The position numbers were made by a program, and so were the translations under genes. A stretch of DNA of 54,661 nt from Collinsella sp. AF08-23 (GTDB taxonomy: Bacteria; Actinomycetota; Coriobacteriia; Coriobacteriales; Coriobacteriaceae), in assembly GCF_003479805.1 (NCBI RefSeq), contig NZ_QUHV01000016.1:1-54661 (forward strand). Direction: 5' to 3'. Every line of letters begins with the position of its first letter. Positions within the stretch are counted from its first letter, which is position 1. Below the pieces are notes generated by a model. It had not been told where the DNA came from and made no database searches. It saw only the letters and a list, made by a program, of their open reading frames with translations. This document shows positions 10,229 to 20,929 of the stretch, piece by piece.

Positions 10229-11590
10229 ATGTTCTCTCTGCACAAGACGAGGGGTGGCGTGCATCCGCCCCAGTGCAAGGATATGCGGGATTTTGCCTGC
10301 ACGTCCATCACGTCGCCCGAGCGAGTGCTCATTCCGCTGAATATGCACATCGGCGCGCCGGCGAGTCCGGTGGTGAGCGAGGGCGACCATGTATATGTCG
10401 GCACGTTGATCGGCCAGGTCGAGGGCCTGGGCTCCCCGATCCACGCGAGCATTTCCGGCACGGTCGCCAAGGTGGCGACCGAGCAGCTGCCCACGGGCGC
10501 GACCGCACCCGTGGTGGAGATCGTCTCCGACGGCAAGATGGAGGCCGACCCCGCGCTCAAGGCGCCCGAGTACACCACCAAGGAGGAGTTTATCTCCTGC
10601 GTGCGCGATTCCGGCATGGTGGGCCTGGGCGGTGCCTCGTTCCCCACGTGGTTCAAGATGCGCGCCCCGCAAGGCAAGAGCTTCGAGTTTCTCGTGGTCA
10701 ACGGCATGGAGTGCGAGCCCTACATCACGAGCGACTACCGCCAGATGATGGAGCATACCGAGCGCGTCGTCGACGGCGTGTTCCGCACCATCGAGGCGCT
10801 CGAGATTCCCGCCGCCGTCATCGGCGTCGAGGATAACAAGCCCGAGGCCATCCTCGAGCTCCAGCGCGTGGTCAAGGAGAAGGGTCGCGAGGACCGTATC
10901 GAGGTCATGTCGATCCCCACCAAGTACCCCGCCGGTGGCGAGAAGGTGCTCATCAAGGCCACGACCGGCCGCGACGTCCCCGCCGGTGGCCTGCCCATCG
11001 ATGTGGGCTGCCTCGTGGTCAACGTCACCACCATCTCGCGCGTGGAGCAGTACTTCCGCTATGGCATGCCCCTCACCTGCAAGACCGTCACGGTCACGGG
11101 CGACTGTATCGCCAAGCCGGGCAACTATCGCATCCCCATCGGCATGAGCGTCCGCGACGTCATCGAGGCCACGGGCGGTATGGTCAAGGAGCCCAGGAAG
11201 ATCATCATGGGCGGACCGATGATGGGTCGCACCATCACCGATATCGATTGCCCGATCATCAAGGCGAACAACGCGATCGTCGCCCTGCACGACGCCGCCG
11301 TCCTGCCGGACGAGACCGCCTGCATCCGCTGCGGCCGCTGCGTGCGCGCCTGCCCGCTGTCGCTGTCGCCCTTTGCGCTCGACGGCGCCTCCCGCAGCCA
11401 TGACGTGGTCGCGCTCGACGAGCTCGCCGTCATGAACTGCATGGAGTGCGGCTCCTGCGCGTACGTGTGCCCGGCGCACCGTCGCATTACCGCGGCGATC
11501 CGCGAGGGCAAGGCCGTGTACCGCGGCGAAGTTGCCCGCTTGACCGCCCCGGCCAAGCCTGCGGCCCCGTCCGAGAAGAAGGAGGCGTAA
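10229..11590 (+). CDS. rnfC: Rnf complex subunit C
   Basis: A 453-residue soluble Rnf subunit that passes electrons between NAD(H) and the rest of the complex at the cytoplasmic face. It opens with the family's LHKTRGGVHPP segment, contains the NADH/FMN-binding Gly-rich region GLGGASFPTWFK, and ends with two 4Fe-4S motifs, CIRCGRCVRACP and CMECGSCAYVCP. The ATG at 10229 has a GAAGGGA ribosome-binding site; an ATG at 10214 with GGGGGA is an alternative. It heads a tight CDGEA cluster. Confidence 0.92.
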   Translation: MFSLHKTRGGVHPPQCKDMRDFACTSITSPERVLIPLNMHIGAPASPVVSEGDHVYVGTLIGQVEGLGSPIHASISGTVAKVATEQLPTGATAPVVEIVSDGKMEADPALKAPEYTTKEEFISCVRDSGMVGLGGASFPTWFKMRAPQGKSFEFLVVNGMECEPYITSDYRQMMEHTERVVDGVFRTIEALEIPAAVIGVEDNKPEAILELQRVVKEKGREDRIEVMSIPTKYPAGGEKVLIKATTGRDVPAGGLPIDVGCLVVNVTTISRVEQYFRYGMPLTCKTVTVTGDCIAKPGNYRIPIGMSVRDVIEATGGMVKEPRKIIMGGPMMGRTITDIDCPIIKANNAIVALHDAAVLPDETACIRCGRCVRACPLSLSPFALDGASRSHDVVALDELAVMNCMECGSCAYVCPAHRRITAAIREGKAVYRGEVARLTAPAKPAAPSEKKEA

Positions 11591-11593
11591 ATC

Positions 11594-12526
11594 ATGAACC
11601 TCATCAACGAGGCGTCGCCTCACTTCCATGGGAAGGGTTCCACGCAGTGGATCATGGGCATGGTGTGCCTGTCGCTTGTGCCCACGCTCGTGGCGTCTGT
11701 GTTCCTGTACGGCCTCGGCGCCCCGCTGCTCGTGCTGGTGTGCGTTGCCACCGCGCTCGTGACCGAGCACGTGTGCTGCAAGCTCATGCACCGCGAGAGC
11801 ACCGCGGGCGACCTGTCCTGTGTGGTCACCGCCATGCTGTTCGCCTTCACCCTGCCTGCCGACTGCGGTTATTTCCCGGCGATCCTGGGCACCGTGTTCG
11901 CCGTCGCCGTGGTCAAGATGCTCTTCGGCGGCATAGGCTGCAACTTCGCCAACCCGGCTGTCGCCGGCCGCGTGTTCATCATGCTCGCCATGCCCATCGC
12001 CCTGGGTGCCTACCCCGACATCATGGGCCGACCGCTCGACGCCATCACTGGCGCCACCCCGCTGGCGATGAACGCCGCGGGTGATGCTCCCTACAGCTAC
12101 ATGGACATGATGTTCGGCATGCACGCAGGCGCGCTTGGCGAGACCTGCATTATCACGTTGCTCGCGGGCTACGTGTTCCTGCTCGTGCTGCGTGTGGTCG
12201 ACGCCTGGGCGACCGTGCCCTTCATCGCCACGGTTGCCGTTATCACGGGCCTGGCCGGCCAGGACGCCATCTACCAGGTTCTCTCCGGCGGTCTTGCGCT
12301 CGGTGCCTTCTATATGGCTACCGACTACACCACCACGCCCATGACGCCGAAGGGCAAGATCATCTTCGGCATAGGCTGTGGCGTCATCACCGCGCTCGTG
12401 CGCCTGTTCGCCTCCGCCCCCGAGGGCGTGGCGTTCTCCATCCTGTTCATGAACATGTTCACCCCGCTGATCGACCGCTACACGCGTCCTCAGCCCGCTG
12501 GAGGTGTGAAGCATGCCCTCGTCTAG
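11594..12526 (+). CDS. rnfD: Rnf complex subunit D
   Basis: A 310-residue integral membrane subunit with about nine spans. The conserved ITGATPLAMN segment carries the threonine that holds FMN by a phosphoester bond. It is part of the membrane core through which Rnf couples ferredoxin:NAD oxidoreduction to ion transport. It starts three bases after rnfC and overlaps rnfG by 14 bases, consistent with translational coupling. Confidence 0.93.
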   Translation: MNLINEASPHFHGKGSTQWIMGMVCLSLVPTLVASVFLYGLGAPLLVLVCVATALVTEHVCCKLMHRESTAGDLSCVVTAMLFAFTLPADCGYFPAILGTVFAVAVVKMLFGGIGCNFANPAVAGRVFIMLAMPIALGAYPDIMGRPLDAITGATPLAMNAAGDAPYSYMDMMFGMHAGALGETCIITLLAGYVFLLVLRVVDAWATVPFIATVAVITGLAGQDAIYQVLSGGLALGAFYMATDYTTTPMTPKGKIIFGIGCGVITALVRLFASAPEGVAFSILFMNMFTPLIDRYTRPQPAGGVKHALV

Positions 12527-13106
12527 CAAATGTCCCCTGGCCCGTCGTCGCAACGGTGCCATCTTCTCCGCGTTCGCGGTCCTGCTCGTCGCGCTTGCGT
12601 GCGCGGGCGTGCTCGCGGGCGCGCACTACGGCCTGACCGACGCTTTCACCGCCTCCGACGCCGCACTCGACGAGGCGAAGGGCGGCGCCCAGCGCAAGGC
12701 CCTGTTCCCCGAGGCCGGTTCCTTCGAGGCGCAGTCCGCCCCGGCTGTCGAGGGCCTCAACTCCGTCTACCGCGCCGACACCGGCGAGTGGGTCTTCGAC
12801 GTGACCTCCTCCCAGGGCTACCACGGCGACGTTGAGCTCATGGTGGGCATCAACGCCGACGGCACCGTGGCGGGCCTGCAGGTCGTCGCCGAGAACGAGA
12901 CCGACGGCATCGGCACCAACGCGCTCACCGAGGAGTACTTCGGCGGTTTCGCGGGCTCTCCCGCCGCCGGTGAGCTCACGGTCGAGGAAGCGGGCTCGGG
13001 CCAGACCCACGTCGACGCCGTCTCCGGTGCGACCTTCACCTCGCGCGCCGTGGTCGACTGCCTCAATATCGCCTTCGCCGCCTACGCTCAGATGGGAGGC
13101 AACTAA
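12513..13106 (+). CDS. rnfG: Rnf complex subunit G
   Basis: A 197-residue FMN-binding subunit with one N-terminal membrane anchor (residues about 11-35) and an extracytoplasmic domain. The VSGATFTSRAV motif near the C-terminus contains the threonine for covalent FMN attachment. Length is normal. Its stop codon overlaps the rnfE start (TAATG). Confidence 0.92.
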   Translation: MPSSSKCPLARRRNGAIFSAFAVLLVALACAGVLAGAHYGLTDAFTASDAALDEAKGGAQRKALFPEAGSFEAQSAPAVEGLNSVYRADTGEWVFDVTSSQGYHGDVELMVGINADGTVAGLQVVAENETDGIGTNALTEEYFGGFAGSPAAGELTVEEAGSGQTHVDAVSGATFTSRAVVDCLNIAFAAYAQMGGN

Positions 13107-13765
13107 TGGCCTTGAATGAGAACATCGTGCGCGAGCAGGACGCTCGTATCTCCAAGATGATCCATACGCCCACGTTCCTCGTGGTCGCGGGCGCCCTGCC
13201 CGCCCTGTACGCCGCCACCTCGCTGGAGAACGGCGTTGCTATCGGCATCGTGACCGCCGTTGCCATTTTGGTGATGGCCCTCGTCGCCCCGGTGCTGCGT
13301 GCCTTTACCGGCGTGTGGTCGCGTTCCGCCGTCATGCTCATGCTGAGCGTCACCGTGGTGACGCTGCTCGGGTACGCCGTGCGCGTGATCGATCCCGTCG
13401 TGTTCGAGGCGCTCGGCATCTACCTGCCGCTCGTCGCCGTCAACGCGCTCGTGGTCGCTTGGATCGCCGGCGACGGCCTCGTGGTCGCCCCGGCCAAGAC
13501 GCCGCTCGCCACCGCCGCCTTCGCGGCCGTGTGCGTGTTCGCGACCCTCGCGTTCGTCGGCTTCATCAACGGCATGTTCACCATCGGCCAGGTCTTCGGC
13601 CTCACCATGGGCGAGCTCGCCGCCTCGCCGATCGCCGCCTTCGGCAAGCCCACGGGCTCGCTGCTGGTGCTGGCGTTCGTGGCAGTGTTCGTGCAGTCCA
13701 TCGAGCAGGTGTGCGCCAAGGGCGCTGCCGCCGATGGCGCCGATGCGGAAGGGGGTGAGCGCTAA
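13106..13765 (+). CDS. rnfE: Rnf complex subunit E
   Basis: A 219-residue polytopic membrane protein of the RnfA/RnfE/NqrD/NqrE family. It has six hydrophobic segments and the family segment LGIYLPLVAVNALV; family members hold an Fe-S site within the membrane. It overlaps both neighbours at TAATG junctions. Confidence 0.9.
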   Translation: MALNENIVREQDARISKMIHTPTFLVVAGALPALYAATSLENGVAIGIVTAVAILVMALVAPVLRAFTGVWSRSAVMLMLSVTVVTLLGYAVRVIDPVVFEALGIYLPLVAVNALVVAWIAGDGLVVAPAKTPLATAAFAAVCVFATLAFVGFINGMFTIGQVFGLTMGELAASPIAAFGKPTGSLLVLAFVAVFVQSIEQVCAKGAAADGADAEGGER

Positions 13766-14361
13766 TGGCGTTCCTCAATGCGCTCTTTACCGCCGCTCTC
13801 GATAACAACCTCGTGTTCGCGCAGCTCGTCGGCATGGTGTCCGTCGTGCTGGTGGCCGGCCGCCCGCAGGACTCCTGGTGCTTCGGCGGCATGGTCGCGG
13901 TGGCGACCGCCGTCGCCGGCGCCTTGGGCTGGCCGCTGTACACGCAGCTCCTGCAGCCTTGGGGCGTGGCCTATCTGGCCCCGCTCGCGTATGTGCTCGT
14001 GAGCTGGACCGCCATCGTCGTCATCGCGACGGTTCTCGGTGCCGGCAAGACCGTGGCGGAACGCGAGCGCCTGCTGCGCGCGTGCCCGATCATCGCCTGC
14101 AACGCCGCCGTGCTGGCCGTCTCGCTCGGCAATGCCGCCGCTGCTGAGACCCTCACCTGGGACGCCGCCCTCGGCAGCTCGCTGGGAGCCGGCCTGGGCG
14201 TGCTCCTCGCCGTCGTGCTGTTCGCCTTCGTGCGCGACCGCATCGACGAGCGCCTGGTGCCCGCCGCCCTGCGCGGCCTGCCCATTACGCTCGTGACCGC
14301 GTCCCTCATGGCGCTGGCGTTCACCGGAGTCGCCGGTATCGCCGGCGGACTGTTCGTGTAA
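13765..14361 (+). CDS. rnfA: Rnf complex subunit A
   Basis: A 198-residue six-span membrane protein homologous to RnfE and packed against it in the complex. The segment CPIIACNAAVLAVSL corresponds to the CPxIxxNCxV region of the family; here the usual Cys after Asn is Ala. Start and stop are tightly coupled to rnfE and to the small gene downstream. Confidence 0.88.
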   Translation: MAFLNALFTAALDNNLVFAQLVGMVSVVLVAGRPQDSWCFGGMVAVATAVAGALGWPLYTQLLQPWGVAYLAPLAYVLVSWTAIVVIATVLGAGKTVAERERLLRACPIIACNAAVLAVSLGNAAAAETLTWDAALGSSLGAGLGVLLAVVLFAFVRDRIDERLVPAALRGLPITLVTASLMALAFTGVAGIAGGLFV

Positions 14362-14374
14362 GGGGGTTTGAGCC

Positions 14375-14566
14375 ATGTTCGAATCCGTGTTCTACACCGT
14401 GGCGCCCATGCTCGTCCTGGGCTTCGTGGCGGTTTCCGCGGCGCTCGTGCTGTCCGTGTGCGCCGGCGTGCACAAGCACGCCGAGTGGCGCGAGTACAAG
14501 GCGGCGCTTGCCGCCGAGGCGGAGGCCGATGCCAGTGCCGCCGAGTTCGGAGCTGACGAGGCCTAG
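14375..14566 (+). CDS. 63-residue membrane stub at the rnfB position
   Basis: A small protein with one N-terminal membrane span (residues about 5-30) and a charged Ala/Glu-rich tail. It occupies the place where CDGEAB clusters encode RnfB. RnfB normally has such an anchor followed by a Cys-rich domain with 4Fe-4S motifs; none of these motifs occurs here, nor in any frame downstream to 14780. It could be a reduced RnfB anchor or an unrelated accessory protein. It overlaps nothing and has a GGGGG-type ribosome-binding site just upstream. Confidence 0.6.
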   Translation: MFESVFYTVAPMLVLGFVAVSAALVLSVCAGVHKHAEWREYKAALAAEAEADASAAEFGADEA

Positions 14567-14781
14567 TCGATCCTCCTCTAAGGTCGCCGGGTCCGGAGAT
14601 GATGCCGCCGGTGCCGATACCGACGGGCCTGGAGATGACGCTACCAGGGCAGCCAGGGGCGCATCGTTTCCATTGCCAAGGCGGTCGAGATCTGGTCGCA
14701 CCCGCCGACGTCTAGAGCGTCGCTGCCATCGAGAACTTCGCTGTTAGAGCGTCGTTTTCCGCCAACAAGGCATCCATTAGA

Positions 14782-14823
14782 TGTGCCATTGAGGACGATG
14801 TCCTCAATGGCACATTTTTTCTT
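14782..14823 (+). terminator. Strong intrinsic terminator of the rnf operon
   Basis: A perfect 15-bp stem (14782-14796 with 14800-14814), a GAT loop and a run of six T. It is unusually AT-moderate for this genome and lies 215 bases after the last rnf-cluster gene. Confidence 0.92.
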
Positions 14824-14883
14824 TGGCGATCGATGACCGCGAGGCCTTGGATTGCATCTGCTGCCATCGCAACATCTCTGTCG

Positions 14884-15030
14884 GCTTGCAAATACACAAA
14901 TGTTGCCTCAAAACGCGATGCGTGAAGTACGCAAAATCATGTCATCCTTTCTACCTGCTCTTTTGTGATGCCAATATAGCTCTCTACTCGGCCTAACGTG
15001 ATTTGGGGCAACATTTGCGTATTTGCACGC
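14884..15030. repeat. MITE-like inverted repeat, about 147 bp
   Basis: The left arm starting near 14884 and the right arm ending near 15030 are inverted copies with roughly 29 of 34 bases matching; the best 21-base core (14887-14907 against 15007-15027) has a single mismatch. The interior has no gene. Together with the terminator this accounts for most of the 620-base gap before ligA; nothing else is seen there. Confidence 0.5.
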
Positions 15031-15161
15031 CAAACGTTCGCTGCAATGACTCTTTGACATGCCGTATGGGCAGCTTAGACGGTCCGTAGGAGAGGGGCCG
15101 TGTGTTTGTGAGGGGCGACCATGCGAAGGCGCTTGATTCTCGACGCGATGGTACTCTGTAA

Positions 15162-17516
<2,355 letters not shown>

Positions 17517-17525
17517 TACCATGCG

Positions 17526-17541
17526 GTGACAAAATTGTCAC
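17526..17541. promoter_or_regulatory. Palindrome GTGACAA-N2-TTGTCAC
   Basis: A 7-bp perfect inverted repeat with a two-base centre, directly between ligA and the serine hydrolase gene. It suits a regulator site better than a terminator because no T-run follows. Confidence 0.45.
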
Positions 17542-17564
17542 TTGTACGTTAGGCGGTTGCAGAC

Positions 17565-19052
17565 ATGGGGTACGCATCTGACCGCGGTCGCTCGAGGCGC
17601 CCTGTGGAACGCGATGAGGAAGCCTACGGGTCCACCGACTGGAACGGCGACGGCGGATATGCCTCCGGCGGGGGATTTGGGTCAAGTCGCGCCTCGGGGA
17701 ATGGATCCGCAAGAAGGCCGGGCATTCAGCTGGCGTCATCGCGGAGTGGGAGTGCCGGCGCAGGGGCAACGCGTCGATCCGTGGGACATGCAGGCACCGA
17801 TGGTTACGAGCGTGACCGTGGCGATCGCCCTGCACACGCATCTTGGCACGGCAACGCGCGTGACGACTACGGGACGCGTTCATCCTCTCAGTATGGGTAT
17901 CGTCGGAGTGGGGCATCGGGTTATCGCTCCTCGTATGCCGGCGCGGGTGGACAGGGGGCGCTCGAACGAGCCGTGTGCCTACTGCGCTCCGTACCTGCGT
18001 CTTGGTATGCCGCGCTTGCCTGCATTGTGGTGTTGGCGGCGATCATCCCGAGTGCGATTGCCCACAACGCCGCTGCTGCGGCTGAGGCTGCCAAGCAGGA
18101 AGCCGCCAAGGAGAAGGCCGCGACGAAAGCCGAGGTAAAGACCGCGTCAGAGTCCGAACAGCTTGAGGACCTCCAGTTCGATCTCACTGCGGCGTCGTTT
18201 GACGAAATGCCCACCGATGACGGACTGCGGCTGTTCTCACTGTCCGGATTGAAGAGCCCCACGATCGCATCGGACGACTTTGCCAGCGTCGAGCAGGCAA
18301 TCGACGCTATCGAGGAGCAGGGAAGCGCATCCGTCGTGTTTATTGATGTGGAGACGGGCCGCGGCATCTCGTACCAGCCCGATTTGGTGACGTATGGTGC
18401 GAGCTCCTTCAAGGCCCTCTACTCCCTGTATGTGTGCGAGGAGTTCATCGAGACGGGCGACGCCTCGCTGGACACGCATTGCACGGTCAACTACTCGCTG
18501 AGCCCTGACGGGTTTTACGCGGGCAGCTCCTACACCATCTCCAGCCTCATCGAAGGAGCGATCACGCAGTCGAGCAACAACGCGTATGGAGCGTTGAGGA
18601 ACGCGTTTGATCAAGAGGGGTTCGACGAATGGGTCACGGCGCTTGGCGCCATGGACGCCGTCTATCGCTCCGACTCCTGGTTCCCTACCTATTGCGCCCG
18701 TAGCTCGGCGCGCTTATGGACGGAAATGCTCAGCTATATATCGGGTGGCACGGACACGGCGCAATGGCTAAGCGATCTGACAAGCCAGACGGCGGTCTCC
18801 TTTATCCGCGATGGACTTGAGGGTATGGGCGCGACCGTGCGTGACAAGGCAGGCTGGTGCTCCGATTCCGATCCCGCGTACAACAGCGTGAGCGATGCCG
18901 GCATCGTCGAGATCGACGGGAAGACTTACATCATGTCGATCCTCACCGGCATGCCTGACTCCGAGTCGAACCGTGAGCTCGTGGGCGATTTGGCGCGTGC
19001 CCTGCTCTCGTGTCGCGAAGGCCTTGACGTGCAGGATTCCGCCGAGGCGTAG
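17565..19052 (+). CDS. Membrane-anchored serine hydrolase, beta-lactamase/PBP-like fold
   Basis: A 495-residue protein. Residues 1-140 are a Gly/Ser/Arg/Tyr-rich, probably disordered cytoplasmic tail. One membrane span follows (about 144-166), then an Ala/Lys/Glu-rich stalk and an extracytoplasmic catalytic domain. The domain has the SxxK pair (Ser280, Lys283 in SSFK), SSN at 336-338 as SxN, and KAG at 428-430 where KTG or KSG is usual. This is the layout of class A beta-lactamase-like or D,D-peptidase enzymes acting on peptidoglycan. The altered third motif makes real beta-lactamase activity doubtful. Confidence 0.75.
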   Translation: MGYASDRGRSRRPVERDEEAYGSTDWNGDGGYASGGGFGSSRASGNGSARRPGIQLASSRSGSAGAGATRRSVGHAGTDGYERDRGDRPAHASWHGNARDDYGTRSSSQYGYRRSGASGYRSSYAGAGGQGALERAVCLLRSVPASWYAALACIVVLAAIIPSAIAHNAAAAAEAAKQEAAKEKAATKAEVKTASESEQLEDLQFDLTAASFDEMPTDDGLRLFSLSGLKSPTIASDDFASVEQAIDAIEEQGSASVVFIDVETGRGISYQPDLVTYGASSFKALYSLYVCEEFIETGDASLDTHCTVNYSLSPDGFYAGSSYTISSLIEGAITQSSNNAYGALRNAFDQEGFDEWVTALGAMDAVYRSDSWFPTYCARSSARLWTEMLSYISGGTDTAQWLSDLTSQTAVSFIRDGLEGMGATVRDKAGWCSDSDPAYNSVSDAGIVEIDGKTYIMSILTGMPDSESNRELVGDLARALLSCREGLDVQDSAEA

Positions 19053-19175
19053 GCTCCGGGGTGCTTCGAGGCTGGCCGTGGTCGGAAGTTCTGCCGAAGT
19101 CGGGGCGTGCCGAGGGGTTCGTATGCCCGTGCGGCGTACAATGATGCGCGGAAAGCCTCGGCTAAGGAGATGCGC

Positions 19176-20030
19176 ATGATCAAGTTGTTCGCGAGTGATT
19201 TGGATGGAACCCTGCTGAATGCCCTGCACGAGGCGGACCGCACGATCCGCGGTGCCATCAAGAAGGCGGGTGAACTCGGCGCGCATGTTGTTCCCGCTAC
19301 GGGACGCTCGGTGTTGCCCATTGGCGACCGCGGTTTCACGGGCCTCAAGATCGACGCTGTGTGCGCCAACGGGTCGATTGTCCGCGGGCAAAATGGCGAG
19401 GTGCTCAAGACGTTTTCCGTCGACCCCGCATTCGTGGAGGAGCTGCTGTGCGCATTCCCGCAGATCTGCTTTGATTGCTGTACGCCCGACGGCATGTTCT
19501 CGAGCGGCAGCTACGAAATGCATCAGGCGGGATTCAAACGCGATGGCCTCATGCGACGCATCATCATGCGCGGCATGCGCGCCCGCGGCGGCGCGCATGA
19601 GGAGCAGTTCTTCGACCAGCCGCTCTCGTCAATCCTCTCGCACGAGGTCTGCAAGATCAATTGCCGCGTGACGTCCGAGGAGCTCGACCGCGAGCTCAAG
19701 GCGTTCCTCGCCGACCATGCGGATACGGTGGTCAACGCCCCGTTCGATCCCGTGATGTTTGAGATTACCGACAAGGACTGCAATAAGGGCGAGTCGGTGG
19801 CGTGGCTCGGCCGCCACTACGGCATCGAGGAGGATGAGATCGCCGTGTACGGTGACGGTGGCAACGACCTGGCAATGCTCAGCCGCTTCCGCCATTCTTA
19901 CGCCACGGCGAATGGCAGTGATGCCGCCAAGGCCGCCGCGAGCGCGACGATCGGCCGTTGCGAGTTCCACGCGGTACCCAAGCACATCCTCAAGACCCTC
20001 CACAGCCAGCAGTGTATTCAAATCGCGTAA
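19176..20030 (+). CDS. HAD-superfamily phosphatase, Cof type
   Basis: A 284-residue hydrolase with motif I DLDGTLLN (nucleophile Asp near residue 8), a large C2-type cap, the lysine of motif III in NKGESVAWL and motif IV GDGGNDLAML. Cof-type HADs dephosphorylate sugar phosphates, nucleotides or cofactors; the substrate cannot be told. The ATG at 19176 is six bases after AAGGAG, and a TACAAT box lies at 19136-19141. Confidence 0.9.
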   Translation: MIKLFASDLDGTLLNALHEADRTIRGAIKKAGELGAHVVPATGRSVLPIGDRGFTGLKIDAVCANGSIVRGQNGEVLKTFSVDPAFVEELLCAFPQICFDCCTPDGMFSSGSYEMHQAGFKRDGLMRRIIMRGMRARGGAHEEQFFDQPLSSILSHEVCKINCRVTSEELDRELKAFLADHADTVVNAPFDPVMFEITDKDCNKGESVAWLGRHYGIEEDEIAVYGDGGNDLAMLSRFRHSYATANGSDAAKAAASATIGRCEFHAVPKHILKTLHSQQCIQIA

Positions 20031-20091
20031 TCCCTTCGCCCGTTTTCGCGTTGAAGCTTGCACAACCCTTACCGTGCTGATTCCATGTTGA

Positions 20092-20106
20092 TGCACACCG
20101 TGTGCA
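20092..20106. promoter_or_regulatory. Operator-like palindrome TGCACA-N3-TGTGCA
   Basis: A perfect inverted repeat with a further TGCACA at 20111-20116, located 48-62 bases before the TetR gene. It is a good candidate autoregulatory site for that TetR protein. Confidence 0.5.
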
Positions 20107-20153
20107 ATAATGCACAGAGAGTGAATTAGAACTCGGTCGAGGAAAGGGGCGAT

Positions 20154-20927
20154 ATGCCTCAGCCAACGGGCACATCCGCGTGCAAGTCCGATCGTCGCAG
20201 CCTGCGCTCCCAGCGCGCGCTCAGGTCGGCCCTCGCGGAGGAGATCACGGCGGGGGAGGACATCTCGCGCATCAGCGTCGCCGCGCTCACGGAGCGCGCG
20301 GGTCTTACGCGGCGAACGTTCTACTCGCACTATAAGGACATTCCCGACTTCATCGAGCAGGTGGAAGACGCGCTTTTGGCCGAGGTTCGCACGCTCGTGC
20401 GCGCCATTGCCGAGGCGACCCTGCCCGAGCTGTACGAGAGCATCGAGCACCTTGAGCCGGCGCCCGGCTCGGTTGAGCTGCTCCGTTACATCGCCGACAA
20501 CCGCGAGCTCATCGGGGCACTGATTGGTCCCGGCGGTGACCAGGCGTTTATCAAGAAAGTCATCGATATGGCCTGCGCCGCAGTGTCGGACCGCATGCAG
20601 ACGGGCATCTTTCCCGGCGCGCTCGGTGCCTTTTTCGACTACTACCTCGCCTCGGTGGTCGCCTCCGAGGTGGGCGTGGTGCAGCGCTGGTTCGATCGCG
20701 ACCTCGCCGAGACGCCCGAGACGATGGCGCGCATCATGACGGTCATCGCCTTTGTGCGCCCGGGCGACCTCTACGGCATGCCCATCGACGTCAATGTGGC
20801 CGCATATGGCCTCAAGCTCATGGGACTGAATGTAGACAATTGCGAAATACCCCCGAATGACCTCCTTGCCGACCTTACGGCCATGCTCGCGGGCGGCACT
20901 TCGTCTTCCCCGACGGAAGGGAACTAA
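20154..20927 (+). CDS. TetR/AcrR-family regulator
   Basis: A 257-residue regulator. The N-terminal helix-turn-helix is recognisable at residues about 40-62 (ISVAALTERAGLTRRTFYSHYKD), followed by an all-helical ligand or dimerisation domain of the type seen in DhaS-like TetR proteins, and a longer than usual C-terminus. The stop is two bases before the next gene, so the two are one operon. The TGCACA palindrome upstream suggests autoregulation. The ligand is unknown. Confidence 0.85.
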   Translation: MPQPTGTSACKSDRRSLRSQRALRSALAEEITAGEDISRISVAALTERAGLTRRTFYSHYKDIPDFIEQVEDALLAEVRTLVRAIAEATLPELYESIEHLEPAPGSVELLRYIADNRELIGALIGPGGDQAFIKKVIDMACAAVSDRMQTGIFPGALGAFFDYYLASVVASEVGVVQRWFDRDLAETPETMARIMTVIAFVRPGDLYGMPIDVNVAAYGLKLMGLNVDNCEIPPNDLLADLTAMLAGGTSSSPTEGN

Positions 20928-20929
20928 CT

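Noticed and set aside
10118..12562. Long minus-strand open frame opposite rnfC and rnfD
   Set aside because: Antisense artefact of high third-position GC; both plus-strand genes have unambiguous motifs.
14567..14780. Frameshifted remainder of rnfB
   Set aside because: No CxxC-type Fe-S motif in any frame, so a simple frameshift of RnfB is not supported.
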